Origin: Gemmobacter nectariphilus
GTDB taxonomy: Bacteria > Pseudomonadota > Alphaproteobacteria > Rhodobacterales > Rhodobacteraceae
Direction of reading: 5' to 3'
Assembly: GCA_020721445.1 (NCBI GenBank)
Contig: DYMU01000007.1
Span: 62,001 to 126,000 of the forward strand
Length of the DNA: 64,000 nucleotides
In this document: one piece after another, positions 16,690 through 25,169 of the stretch
Numbering within the stretch: the first letter of the stretch is position 1
Layout: each line of letters begins with the position of its first letter
The notes under the pieces: model-generated
Told to the model about the DNA's origin: nothing
Databases searched by the model: none
Seen by the model: the letters and a program-made list of their open reading frames with translations, nothing else
Translations under genes and position numbers: made by a program

Positions 16690-16730
16690 AGACTGCCGAA
16701 CATCAGGCCTTTGGCGACAGCACGTTTCAT
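16690..16730. repeat. Upstream copy of the 41-bp direct repeat (relic gene start)
   Basis: 33/41 identical to 15981-16021. It directly follows the lipoprotein gene and shares its TCAT (ATGA on the minus strand) junction, marking where the DUF6638-like gene originally began. Confidence 0.75.
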
Positions 16731-17038
16731 TCACTTAACTCTGTTTTCACAATTGTCCCATCAGCCAGTGAAACATAATAATTTACATCGCCGCCAACCC
16801 AAGCCAGCCCGTCAACATCCCGCAGAAAATACGACACTTTGACTAGATCACCGCACTGCAGTAATATTGGTTCCTGATAACGTTCTCCGAAATCGACCGG
16901 AATTTCTGTCGCAATCGACGCCAGAGCACGCGTCTGAACGTGGGGCGGCACGGCATCGGTACATCGTTCCGAGGCCGACGGCATGCATGCCGAAAGGCCA
17001 ATTGTCCCAAGGGCAAAAATTCCAACGGTCGGCTTCAC
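16727..17038 (-). CDS. Small lipoprotein of the AAA+ operon
   Basis: 103 aa. The short signal peptide MKPTVGIFALGTIGLSAC ends in a lipobox (LSAC, lipidated Cys at residue 18). The mature part is about 85 residues, mostly beta-like with two further Cys (CTD, LQCGD) that could form a disulfide. ATG overlaps the AAA+ ATPase stop by four bases. It implies that the operon reaches the periplasm or an envelope face. No family recognised. Confidence 0.7.
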   Translation of the reverse strand: MKPTVGIFALGTIGLSACMPSASERCTDAVPPHVQTRALASIATEIPVDFGERYQEPILLQCGDLVKVSYFLRDVDGLAWVGGDVNYYVSLADGTIVKTELSE

Positions 17039-18960
17039 CCCTTCCCCTCCAGATACCGCCGCTTGGCCTCTTCCGTCCGCCGGTAGTCCCGCACCATCCC
17101 CTCAATCGCCACTTCATCCGACTTATCGGCATAGCGGAACTCGCTGTCGGCGTAGCGGTTGACCTCCTGGATCACCATTTCCACCGTGATGGGGCTCATC
17201 AGGCCGCGGATCATGGTCAGCTTTTCGTCGTAGGGTTTGAACAGGAACAGGTCGGGGTTTTCCATCCATTCGTCGGGCAGTTCGAAGTCCATCGCCCGCA
17301 CCTTGACTGCATCGGTGATGTTCTTGATGGCGCGGCCGGTGAAGCGGTCATCGGCCTCTTGAATGGCTTTCAGGTAGCGACCGATTTTGGCAATGGTATC
17401 CAGCGGGCCGATGTCGGACGCTACCTTGTCCCAGACCCGCAGCAGGCCGTCTTCGTGCGGTTTGGAATGACCCTCAAAACTGGCGGCGACGGCTTTCTTG
17501 ATCTCTTGCGCGGCAAACAGGTCATGGTCGCCCAAGGGGATCTGGTGGTTCTTGCCCAGCAGCAGCGACAGGATATCAATGTAATCTTCGCGCGTTTTCG
17601 GGCCATCGACGAGGAAGCGCGCACCGGCCCGCTGGCGCAGGGCGTCGTCCACATTCTCGGGGTAGTTGGAAAACATGCCGAAGGTGCAATTGCCGCGCAC
17701 CACGGTGCCTGCGCCGGCAAAGGCCTGCATGAAGACCGCCGTTACCTCTTGCTGGCCCGCCGATGACTGCCGGTCACCGCGCTTGCCTGCGACCTGATCA
17801 ATGTCGTCGATGGTGCCAAAGCCGATCACGCCGGGGTCAAGGACCGAGTCGATAAACGCCTTGGCGTTCTGGCCCGACTTGCCCTGATAGCTGTCGATCT
17901 GGTCGATACTGAAGTTCTGATAGCGGAAGGGGTAGCCCGCAACGGTGCAATAGTCGTTCAGCAGGCCCGCCATCATCTGAATCAGCGTGGTCTTGCCGGT
18001 GCCGGGTTTGCCGTCGCCCATGAAGGTAAAGATGAAGCCACCGAGTTCGGCAAACGGGTTCAGCTTGCGGTCAAAGTCATAGGCCATCAGCATCTTGGCC
18101 AGCCGCAGGGACTGGTATTTGGCGATGTGGTTGCCCACCACTTCATGCGGTTTTTTGAACTGCATGGTGATCTGGCCACCCTTGGCGGCACGGGCGGGTT
18201 TGAAGCCGGCGATGGTCAGACCATCGGCCTCGACCTTCCAACTGGCCCCCGTGAACGCCTCTAGCCTTGGCGCGGTCTGGGCGCGCAGGGCCAGCTTTTC
18301 CATCAGCGCCTCGGCAAAGGCAGCGACGGTGGCGGCAAGGCGCGGCTCGTCAGTGGCGAAGGTGGCGATGTCCTGATCCAGCTCCCACAGCACGCCCTGA
18401 AGGGCGAGCGGGGCGTTGTCGGTCAGGATTTCATCAACGGTGCCGACCTCGACCGTGGTCGCGGTCAGGTGTGGGGCCAAGAGATACGCGGTGGCATTGG
18501 CGAAGGTATACAGCACCAGCAATGCCTCGGCGGCCAACAGGTCGGTGAACTCGGCGCGCTTCAGGTCGGGCAGGCGGCCCTCCAGATTGGCCTTCTTCAA
18601 CTCGACCAGCGCCGATTGCGCGGCAAAGGTCTCGCCCATGGCCAAGGCGATGGCCAGCGAGCGGCGCAGGGCGTGCAGGACGGACGCCTGCAAGGGTGAG
18701 ATCAGGCCATCGGTGCCGGATTCAATCCGCTCGACGATCCGCACGCCGCCGGGGCGGATGGTGGGGCGGGTGACAAGGCCGGGGGTGGTGGACCGGAAGC
18801 GGGGCCGCGTGCCGATGCCGGGGCTGCGTTCGGCCTGCGGGGCCTCCAGCGCCTTTGCCAGACGGGGGGCGTGGTCAAAGCCGGTCAGCAGCGCCAAGGC
18901 CGCGTCATACTGTGCGCGGATCGCGTCTTCCTTCAACTCCATCGTGTCGCGTGTGGTCAT
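17035..18960 (-). CDS. AAA+ ATPase of an uncharacterised operon
   Basis: 641 aa. Residues 1-270 are a mainly helical family-specific region. The AAA+ core spans about 300-500: Walker A GDGKPGTGKTT (Lys near 323), Walker B VIGFGTIDDID (acidic residues near 385-388), sensor-1 segment FGMFSNYPENVDD (Asn near 432), and an Arg-rich RQRAGARF (near 442-449) as arginine finger. The C-terminal lid is helical. No protease, helicase or transmembrane segment is seen, which suggests a remodelling ATPase. Nine bases separate it from the upstream 376-aa protein gene. Confidence 0.8.
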   Translation of the reverse strand: MTTRDTMELKEDAIRAQYDAALALLTGFDHAPRLAKALEAPQAERSPGIGTRPRFRSTTPGLVTRPTIRPGGVRIVERIESGTDGLISPLQASVLHALRRSLAIALAMGETFAAQSALVELKKANLEGRLPDLKRAEFTDLLAAEALLVLYTFANATAYLLAPHLTATTVEVGTVDEILTDNAPLALQGVLWELDQDIATFATDEPRLAATVAAFAEALMEKLALRAQTAPRLEAFTGASWKVEADGLTIAGFKPARAAKGGQITMQFKKPHEVVGNHIAKYQSLRLAKMLMAYDFDRKLNPFAELGGFIFTFMGDGKPGTGKTTLIQMMAGLLNDYCTVAGYPFRYQNFSIDQIDSYQGKSGQNAKAFIDSVLDPGVIGFGTIDDIDQVAGKRGDRQSSAGQQEVTAVFMQAFAGAGTVVRGNCTFGMFSNYPENVDDALRQRAGARFLVDGPKTREDYIDILSLLLGKNHQIPLGDHDLFAAQEIKKAVAASFEGHSKPHEDGLLRVWDKVASDIGPLDTIAKIGRYLKAIQEADDRFTGRAIKNITDAVKVRAMDFELPDEWMENPDLFLFKPYDEKLTMIRGLMSPITVEMVIQEVNRYADSEFRYADKSDEVAIEGMVRDYRRTEEAKRRYLEGKG

Positions 18961-18969
18961 TCTGGCCCC

Positions 18970-20100
18970 CTACCGTGTTGCAATGATCCGCCCCCCGGCA
19001 CCCACCACAAACTTGCGCACGTCGCGAAAGCCCGGCGGGTTCAATTCGGCCAAGGCCTGAAACGGCCTCTCGGGCAGCACGACCATGCGCTCCATCTTCG
19101 TGGTGCCGGTCTCGGCCCCCTTGCCGGCAAAGGGATCGAGCGCGAAAATCTGCCGCTCCACCGTGCTGAACCAGCCATCCTTGACCTGTTCCACCCGGTC
19201 TGACAGCAGGTCTTCCACCGTCCAGACCATCGCCCAATCCTGACCTTCCGGCGCCATGGCGGTGGCCAGCACATCGGAAATCGGCCCCGATTGCAGGGTG
19301 AAACTGTGCGAATACATCGGGCCAAGGTGGATGCGCCGCAGCCGTTTGGGGTGCAGCGTGTCAAAATCGGTGTCAAAGCCCTGGGCGATGGTCAGCAGCT
19401 TCAGCCCGGCACTTGATTGCGCCATCAGGTGATGCTGGGCTTGCGGCCAGCGGCTTTCGTCGGTCGGCAACGGGCGCTTGCCGCTGTCTTCCACGTCCAT
19501 CAGATAGACTACCGGCAGGTTGATCTGGGTATCGTAAATCGCCCAATGCACCAGATAATGGCGGCGGTCTTTCGTATCTTCAAGCCATTGGGCATCGGGG
19601 TCATTGCGGGCCAGAAACAGCCCGCCCTGTGCCAAAGCCTCGTAGTACAGCCGCTGCGACAGGGCGAATTGCAGGTCAGTCGGCAAGGCCAGATCGCCGA
19701 CGATGCGGCGGATCATCCGGTCCTTCAACTCCTCAACCGACGCCGTGCCCGACAGGTGGCGGTCGGCCTGTGCGGCATCCACCGCCATCACCATCAATTC
19801 CTGCGCCACCGGAAAGCCGGATTCGTGGCGGTCAAAGGTCAGGCGCTGTGCGGCGTCGCTGCGCCCCGTCATCAGGTACTTGTAGGACAGCGCCCGAAAC
19901 GTGGTGGCAAGGGCGGTGACATAGCGGCCAATCACCCGCGCTTCGGTGCGGGTAAGCTGACCTTGGGATTCCAACTCGCCCGCAACCCGGCCCAGATGGG
20001 CCGAGATGCGGTCAAACTTGGCGAAATAGCGCCGGGCGATCAGCGTGTCATACAGCTCGGCATGGTCGTTGGTTAGCGCCTCTTTGACGGTGTTGGACAC
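18970..20100 (-). CDS. Uncharacterised soluble protein of the AAA+ operon
   Basis: 376 aa with no signal peptide or membrane segment. The N-terminal 150 residues are helical and basic; the C-terminal half is mixed alpha/beta (YLVHWAIYDTQINLPVVYLMDVED, LGPMYSHSFTLQSGPI, FVVGAGGRIIATR). The start codon follows the stop of the coiled-coil gene with no gap. It has no recognised family and is probably an adaptor or effector of the AAA+ ATPase. Confidence 0.68.
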   Translation of the reverse strand: MSNTVKEALTNDHAELYDTLIARRYFAKFDRISAHLGRVAGELESQGQLTRTEARVIGRYVTALATTFRALSYKYLMTGRSDAAQRLTFDRHESGFPVAQELMVMAVDAAQADRHLSGTASVEELKDRMIRRIVGDLALPTDLQFALSQRLYYEALAQGGLFLARNDPDAQWLEDTKDRRHYLVHWAIYDTQINLPVVYLMDVEDSGKRPLPTDESRWPQAQHHLMAQSSAGLKLLTIAQGFDTDFDTLHPKRLRRIHLGPMYSHSFTLQSGPISDVLATAMAPEGQDWAMVWTVEDLLSDRVEQVKDGWFSTVERQIFALDPFAGKGAETGTTKMERMVVLPERPFQALAELNPPGFRDVRKFVVGAGGRIIATR

Positions 20101-21174
20101 TTATTCCCCATAGGCGTTCTTGTCGTGCTTCTCGACGATCGCCGCAAACCGGCGGTTGAAACGCTCATCCGCCTTGGCCTTTTGCTCAAGGATCTTGCGG
20201 GCAAACACCATATGGCCTTCGTGGGCCTCCAGCATGTCGGCCATTCGGTCATTGGTGGCCGAACCGATGGCAGCCATGGCGGCCTGCGCCTCTTGGTCGG
20301 TTTTCACACCGATTTCGTTGATCCTGTGCGCCACATCTTGCTGTTGCGCGGTTTTCAGGCTGCTGGACAGCGCGTCATACAGCACCACGCGCTGCTTGGT
20401 GTCGGTCTGCAACTTGTTGATCAGCACCAATTGGGTGGCTGCCTGATTTTGCAGAGAGTCCATCCAGGTCTTGCCCTTTTCGATATAGCGTTCAAGGGTT
20501 TGACTTTTGGCCAGCTTCACCTGTTCATCCTGCACTAGCGCGTTGTAACGCGTGTTCAACTCGGCCAGTTGGGTTTCCAGCTTGGTGCGGGCGGCGGCGT
20601 CTTGCTCGACACTGATCTTGTTCTCCAACTCGATGATCTGCGGGTCCATCCCGGCGATCTCGGCCCGCACGCCTTCAAGCGCGCCCACGGTTTCCTCACG
20701 CTCGACCAAGGTGGCCGACAGGTTGGATTCGACACTGGCCTTCTGACCGTTCAACAGGTCAAGCTGGCCTTGCAGCAGTTTTACGATCACATCCGACTTG
20801 GCGATCAGATCCTGCAACTTGTCGTCGATGCTGGCGGTGCGCATCCGTTCCTGCCGCATCGATTCTGCCTTTGCGCTGCTGAAGATGCCGATGAAACTTT
20901 CCATGCCGGTCTTCGAGCGCATCTCGTCAAAGTCCTTGGAAAACCCCGCCGTCACATCGTCCAGCCCCATGATCAGTTCGGCGATATTTGCGTTCATCAG
21001 ATCGGTGTGCCTGTGCACATCGTCCAGCGTGGCGTTTTCGATGTCGATGGCGGCCTCGCCTGCCTCAAGCCTTTGCCGCGCCACCTCAATCTCGCTGGTC
21101 ACGGCGCTGATCTTGGCCTGCGCTTCGGCCACCTGTTTCTGGCTTTCCTGAATCTGCGTGTTGAAATCGGCCAT
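20101..21174 (-). CDS. Long coiled-coil protein, first gene of the AAA+ operon
   Basis: About 357 aa from ATG 21174 (AGGGGG 4 bases upstream). It is almost entirely alpha-helical with heptad character: segments 1-60, 100-190 and 190-250 are rich in Gln, Glu, Lys, Ala and Leu. A short less helical hinge (TGMESFIGIFSSAKAE) lies near residues 85-100. There is no membrane segment. Such a rod next to an AAA+ ATPase recalls PspA/ESCRT-type or TelA-type helical proteins, but I see no motif that settles this. Confidence 0.68.
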   Translation of the reverse strand: MADFNTQIQESQKQVAEAQAKISAVTSEIEVARQRLEAGEAAIDIENATLDDVHRHTDLMNANIAELIMGLDDVTAGFSKDFDEMRSKTGMESFIGIFSSAKAESMRQERMRTASIDDKLQDLIAKSDVIVKLLQGQLDLLNGQKASVESNLSATLVEREETVGALEGVRAEIAGMDPQIIELENKISVEQDAAARTKLETQLAELNTRYNALVQDEQVKLAKSQTLERYIEKGKTWMDSLQNQAATQLVLINKLQTDTKQRVVLYDALSSSLKTAQQQDVAHRINEIGVKTDQEAQAAMAAIGSATNDRMADMLEAHEGHMVFARKILEQKAKADERFNRRFAAIVEKHDKNAYGE

Positions 21175-21396
21175 GATGCCCCCTGCTGGACTGTGCCACA
21201 CTGTCTATGTCGTGAATGTAAATACGACTTACATCCGTTTCCATGGGCAAGGCCGGTGGTGCGGCAATAATTCCGCGTCATCCTTGCGCCCTGTCACCTG
21301 ACGCCATTCTTGCCGCAGTCCCAGCCCATCGCCAAGACCTTATCGGTCCGGCGCAGGGCTAAGGCACTTGGCGCCGGTGCCGACAGCCAGACGCGG

Positions 21397-22854
21397 CTAG
21401 TTTGCGGCCTCCTCTAGCGAAAAGTCATAGCCCGAGATCGCCTTGGCTTCGAGAAACTCTTCCAGCCCCCAGATACCGCCTTCGCGGGCACGGCCAGATT
21501 GTTTGACGCCGCCGAAAAATGACCCCGCGCCGCGCGGTTTGCCGTTCATTTCCACCATGCCCGACCGCAACGCGCGGCCCAGGCGGTTCGCGCGGGCCGG
21601 GTCGCCCGACTGGACATAATTGGTCAGGCCATAGGGCGTGTCATTGGCGATGCGGATGGCGTCTGCCTCGGTATCAAACGGGATGATGCACAGCACCGGG
21701 CCGAAGATTTCCTCGCGTTCGATGGTCATGCCGGGGGTCACGTCGGCAAAGATTGTCGGCTTGACATAAAAGCCGCGGTTAAAGCCTTCGGGCAGGCCGG
21801 GGCCGCCGGTGACAAGACGTGCGCCTTCGTCGATTCCCTTCTGAATATAGCCTTGAATCTGGTCCCATTGCCGCTTGTTGACCACCGGGCCGATATGGCG
21901 ACCGCTTTCATTCGCGGGGCCAACCTTAATGCTTTCGGCAACCGCGACCGCCTTTGTGATCGTCTGGTCATAAACGCTGCGTTCGACCAGCAGGCGCGAT
22001 GGCGCGTTGCAGCTTTGGCCGGTGTTTTCCATCATCCGCCGCACCGAGCGTTCCACAGCCTTGGCATCGGCATCGGCAAACAACAGGTTCGCGCCCTTGC
22101 CGCCCAACTCCAGCGTGACACGCTTCAAAGTATCGGCCGCGGCCTTCGAGATCGCACGGCCGGCGCGGGTAGAGCCGGTGAAGGAAATCATCTCGACATC
22201 CGCATGGCTGGAAAGCTGGCTTCCCACGCCTATGCCATCGCCGTTCACAAGGTTGAATACCCCCGGCGGAATGCCTGCATCATGGCAGAATTCGGCGAAC
22301 AGCATGGCGTTCAGCGGGCTTTCCTCAGACGGTTTCAGCACGCAGGTGCAGCCCGCCAGCATCGCGGGAATCGCCTTCAATGCAATCTGGTTGACCGGCC
22401 AGTTCCATGGCGTGATCAGCCCGACCACGCCGATCGGTTCCATCACCACCGCCGAACCGGGTGCCTGTGGACCCAGCGGGCGCAGCCATTCGATCTGCTC
22501 GAACGCCTTCAAGAAGTTGCGGGTATGCCATGGCAGGCAGGGCGCTTGATCCGACAGCGCAAAGTCGATGGGCGCGCCCATTTCCATGCTGATCGCCTCG
22601 GCAAATTCCTGCAGGCGGGCGTTATACTGGTCAAGGATCGCAGCCACCAGACGCGCACGTTCGGCAGGCGGGGTTGCGGCCCAGGCGGGAAAAGCGGCCT
22701 TGGCGGCGGCCACGGCGGCATCGGTATCGGCCTGGTCGCCAAGGCTGATCACGGCGCAGGGTTCCTCGGTCGATGGGTTGATCACCTCATGATCGCGCGG
22801 CTTGGCGGGGTTGACCCATGCACCGTTGATATAGAACTGGCGTTTCGTCAGCAT
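21397..22854 (-). CDS. NAD(P)-dependent aldehyde dehydrogenase family protein
   Basis: 485 aa, normal length. It oxidises an aldehyde to the acid. Key parts: TPWNWPVNQ near 148 and KPSEESP near 174 (cofactor site), SFTGSTRAG near 224, general base in LELGGKGAN (Glu near 249), catalytic Cys in NTGQSCNAPSR (near 282), and EEIFGPVL near 380. It is monocistronic, divergent from the peroxiredoxin gene across a 263-base gap. The substrate is not predictable. Confidence 0.88.
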   Translation of the reverse strand: MLTKRQFYINGAWVNPAKPRDHEVINPSTEEPCAVISLGDQADTDAAVAAAKAAFPAWAATPPAERARLVAAILDQYNARLQEFAEAISMEMGAPIDFALSDQAPCLPWHTRNFLKAFEQIEWLRPLGPQAPGSAVVMEPIGVVGLITPWNWPVNQIALKAIPAMLAGCTCVLKPSEESPLNAMLFAEFCHDAGIPPGVFNLVNGDGIGVGSQLSSHADVEMISFTGSTRAGRAISKAAADTLKRVTLELGGKGANLLFADADAKAVERSVRRMMENTGQSCNAPSRLLVERSVYDQTITKAVAVAESIKVGPANESGRHIGPVVNKRQWDQIQGYIQKGIDEGARLVTGGPGLPEGFNRGFYVKPTIFADVTPGMTIEREEIFGPVLCIIPFDTEADAIRIANDTPYGLTNYVQSGDPARANRLGRALRSGMVEMNGKPRGAGSFFGGVKQSGRAREGGIWGLEEFLEAKAISGYDFSLEEAAN

Positions 22855-23117
22855 CGCGGTCTCCCTTGGGTGATTTGATCATATCCTGTCAGCTAGGGAC
22901 CGAAGTCGCAAGCAAGGTTGCAAAAGCTGGCCGTCGTTTCATGCTGTAATCTGCCGGGAAGATGGTCACGTTGCCGGGATCGGGACGGACCGCCATCATC
23001 CGATTTGCTTTGTGCAAGGATACCTGATCCTTTTTGTCGCGGATTGCCAGATAGGGGATGCAAACGCAGCATAAAAGTCGTATCTAGGCGACAGGTTAAA
23101 CATTCAAGGACCATAAT

Positions 23118-23771
23118 ATGTCTCTGCGCATCAACGATATCGCCCCCGATTTCACCGCTGATTCCACCGCGGGCAGCGTCACGCTGCACGACTGGATGGG
23201 TGACAGCTACGCCATCCTTTTCAGCCACCCCAAGGATTTTACCCCGGTTTGCACCACTGAATTCGGTGCCGTGGCGCAACTTGCGCCCGAGTTTGCCAAG
23301 CGCAACACCAAGGTGATGGGTGTGTCGGTGGACACGGTGGAAGAGCACAAGCATTGGCTGGCCGATATCGAAAAAGTGGGCGGCGCGCCGGCCAACTTCC
23401 CGATCATCGACGACACCTCGCTGAACGTGGCCAAGCTGTATGACATGCTGCCCGCCGAGGCCTATCTGCCCGATGGCCGCACCGCCGATGACTCGGCATC
23501 GGTGCGCACCACCTTCATCATCGGGCCGGACAAGAAGATCCGCCTGATGCTGATCTATCCGATGACCGTGGGCCGCAACTTTGCCGAGATTCTGCGCGCA
23601 CTGGATGCGGTGCAAGCCGCTGACAAGTTCCCGATTGCCACCCCGGCCGACTGGAAACTGGGCGAGGACGTGATCGTGCGCACCTCGGTGTCGCTGGAAG
23701 ATGCACAAAAGCAGTTCGGGGATGTCAACGTGGTTCTGCCCTATCTGCGCACGGCCAAGCTGCCCGCATAA
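23118..23771 (+). CDS. 1-Cys peroxiredoxin (Prx6 subfamily)
   Basis: 217 aa thiol peroxidase that reduces H2O2 and organic peroxides. The peroxidatic motif FTPVCTTE has Cys at residue 45, and there is no second Cys anywhere in the protein, so it is a true 1-Cys enzyme needing an external reductant. The Prx6-type long C-terminal extension (residues 150-217) is present. It is monocistronic and followed by a terminator hairpin. Confidence 0.9.
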   Translation: MSLRINDIAPDFTADSTAGSVTLHDWMGDSYAILFSHPKDFTPVCTTEFGAVAQLAPEFAKRNTKVMGVSVDTVEEHKHWLADIEKVGGAPANFPIIDDTSLNVAKLYDMLPAEAYLPDGRTADDSASVRTTFIIGPDKKIRLMLIYPMTVGRNFAEILRALDAVQAADKFPIATPADWKLGEDVIVRTSVSLEDAQKQFGDVNVVLPYLRTAKLPA

Positions 23772-23793
23772 GCCCAGACCTTATCCCCTGCCC

Positions 23794-23824
23794 AAGGCCC
23801 CGGATTTTGTCTGGGGCCTTTTGC
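23794..23824 (+). terminator. Intrinsic terminator of the peroxiredoxin gene
   Basis: AAGGCCCC (23794-23801) pairs with GGGGCCTT (23813-23820), followed by TTGCGTTTG. It begins 22 bases after the peroxiredoxin stop codon. Confidence 0.65.
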
Positions 23825-23877
23825 GTTTGTGGGGGGCGTGCCTGTCACGTGACGCTATGTCCCAAAACGGGAATCGC

Positions 23878-23923
23878 TTGAACGGCGTTCAAATCTGCGC
23901 TAGTAATCTTGAACAATGTTCAT
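23878..23923. promoter_or_regulatory. Tandem TTGAAC-N3-GTTCAA palindromes at the promoter of the DUF2157-like gene
   Basis: TTGAAC-GGC-GTTCAA at 23878-23892 is a perfect inverted repeat. TTGAAC-AAT-GTTCAT at 23909-23923 is a second copy with one mismatch, offset by 31 bases (about three helical turns). The first TTGAAC could also serve as a -35 with AGTAAT (23902-23907) as -10, so binding would block transcription. The form is typical of TetR-family operators; no such regulator gene lies next to it. Confidence 0.55.
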
Positions 23924-23933
23924 GGAGGGTGCG

Positions 23934-25127
23934 ATGCACACATTGGCCGACACAAGGCAGCTGGCGCAGGAGGGAATCATCACCGCTGACCAAGCCCGCA
24001 TCATCGAGGTGCGGGCGCGCGAGGCGATGGTGGCATTGTCGATCAATACGCTTTTGTTTGCCGGGATCATCGCGGCTACGGGCGGCATGATCTTCTGGTT
24101 GGCCAATGCGGTGGCGGTGGCCACGGCGGGCAGCCTGTTGCTGGGCGGCGGTCTGTTGATCCTTGCCAAAGGCGGGGCGGTGGTGCGGATGTTCGGCAAT
24201 TCGGCCGCGCTGGTCGGCGCGGGCATGCTGATCGGCGGCGCGGCGATCGAGCTGCTGGACAAATATCCCGATCAGGCCGGGGGCATCATGGCCTTGGGCG
24301 GGTTGATTGTGGCTGGCATTGCCGGCCGCGCCCTGCTGCTGGGCGGGTTGACCACGCGCTTTGTCCAAGGGGCGATTCTGCTGATGGGCCTTGCGCTGCA
24401 TCTGGCCGGCGTTGGCCTTCTGGCGCAGGACTGGGCGATCGGCGGCCTGCTACAGTCGCTGATCTACCTTTATGCCGCCGTGGTGATCGCGGGTGCCGGG
24501 TTGATGATTGATGTCCGCTTTGTCACCGCCCTGGCGATCTTGCCCTTTGCGCAGATGCTGGAAACGGGGACGGGGTATTTCGGTGCGGCCTATGTGTTCT
24601 GGTCACCGGAACCGACGCTGACGATCCTGCAAATGGGCGTCCTGGTGGCAGCGATGCTGTGGGGCGCGGGTCGCCTGCCCGAACGCCTTGCCAGCCACAC
24701 CAGAACGCTGGCCATTATGGGCTTTATTGTGGCCAACCTGTCTGCATTGGTGGGGTCGCTGTTTGGCGATGTGGTGGGGCAGTCGATCTGGGGTCCGGGC
24801 CGCAATTACTGGACGACCAACACCGACCTTGCCACGTGGGAGGCCGCCGAGGCCGCTTTCCGTGCCAGCACGATCGTGATCTCGGACCATGCCTATGCCG
24901 TTCTGTGGGCGCTCGCGCTGATTGGCATCGGCGCGTGGTCGGCGCACAGCGGACGGCGGGTGTTGTTCAACGCAGCGCTGACCTTTGCAGGCATCCACGC
25001 CTATACCCAGCTTTTCGAAAGCTTCGGCGATGAACCGCTGGCCTATGTGATTGGCGGGTTTGCCGCGATCCCGCTGGCGTGGGGGGCATGGCGGCTGAAC
25101 CAGTGGTTTGCCACCAAGCCGGAATGA
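23934..25127 (+). CDS. DUF2157-like polytopic membrane protein
   Basis: About 397 aa from ATG 23934, preceded by GGAGG at 5 bases. A short soluble N-terminus (TLADTRQLAQEGIITADQARIIE, the DUF2157-type entry helix) precedes about 11-12 hydrophobic helices rich in Gly and Ala. No catalytic motif was found. It is monocistronic. Palindromes at its promoter suggest repression by an unlinked regulator. Confidence 0.68.
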   Translation: MHTLADTRQLAQEGIITADQARIIEVRAREAMVALSINTLLFAGIIAATGGMIFWLANAVAVATAGSLLLGGGLLILAKGGAVVRMFGNSAALVGAGMLIGGAAIELLDKYPDQAGGIMALGGLIVAGIAGRALLLGGLTTRFVQGAILLMGLALHLAGVGLLAQDWAIGGLLQSLIYLYAAVVIAGAGLMIDVRFVTALAILPFAQMLETGTGYFGAAYVFWSPEPTLTILQMGVLVAAMLWGAGRLPERLASHTRTLAIMGFIVANLSALVGSLFGDVVGQSIWGPGRNYWTTNTDLATWEAAEAAFRASTIVISDHAYAVLWALALIGIGAWSAHSGRRVLFNAALTFAGIHAYTQLFESFGDEPLAYVIGGFAAIPLAWGAWRLNQWFATKPE

Positions 25128-25169
25128 CCGGGACTTGGGCCAGCCGCAAACCGCGGTTGGCCCCGGATG

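Larger units (their letters stand above)
16022..16730. mobile_element. Putative DUF559 repeat cassette inserted in the AAA+ operon
   Basis: About 709 bases between the lipoprotein stop and the live start of the DUF6638-like gene. It holds the DUF559 gene, two pairs of GC-rich palindromes (16062-16177 and 16551-16672), and a second copy of the downstream gene's start at the far end. No transposase or terminal inverted repeat of a known insertion sequence is present. Mobility is inferred from the interruption and the duplicated flank. Confidence 0.5.
16524..16730 (-). pseudogene. Duplicated 5' fragment of the DUF6638-like gene fused to repeat sequence (68 codons)
   Basis: Starts MKRAVAKGLMFGSL, closely matching MKRLIAKGLMFGNL of the live gene, then runs out into Pro/Gly-rich translation of the palindromes. 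Its ATG overlaps the lipoprotein stop (ATGA) and its TGA overlaps the DUF559 ATG (ATGA). It therefore may still be translated as a coupling peptide carrying ribosomes through the cassette. Confidence 0.6.
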
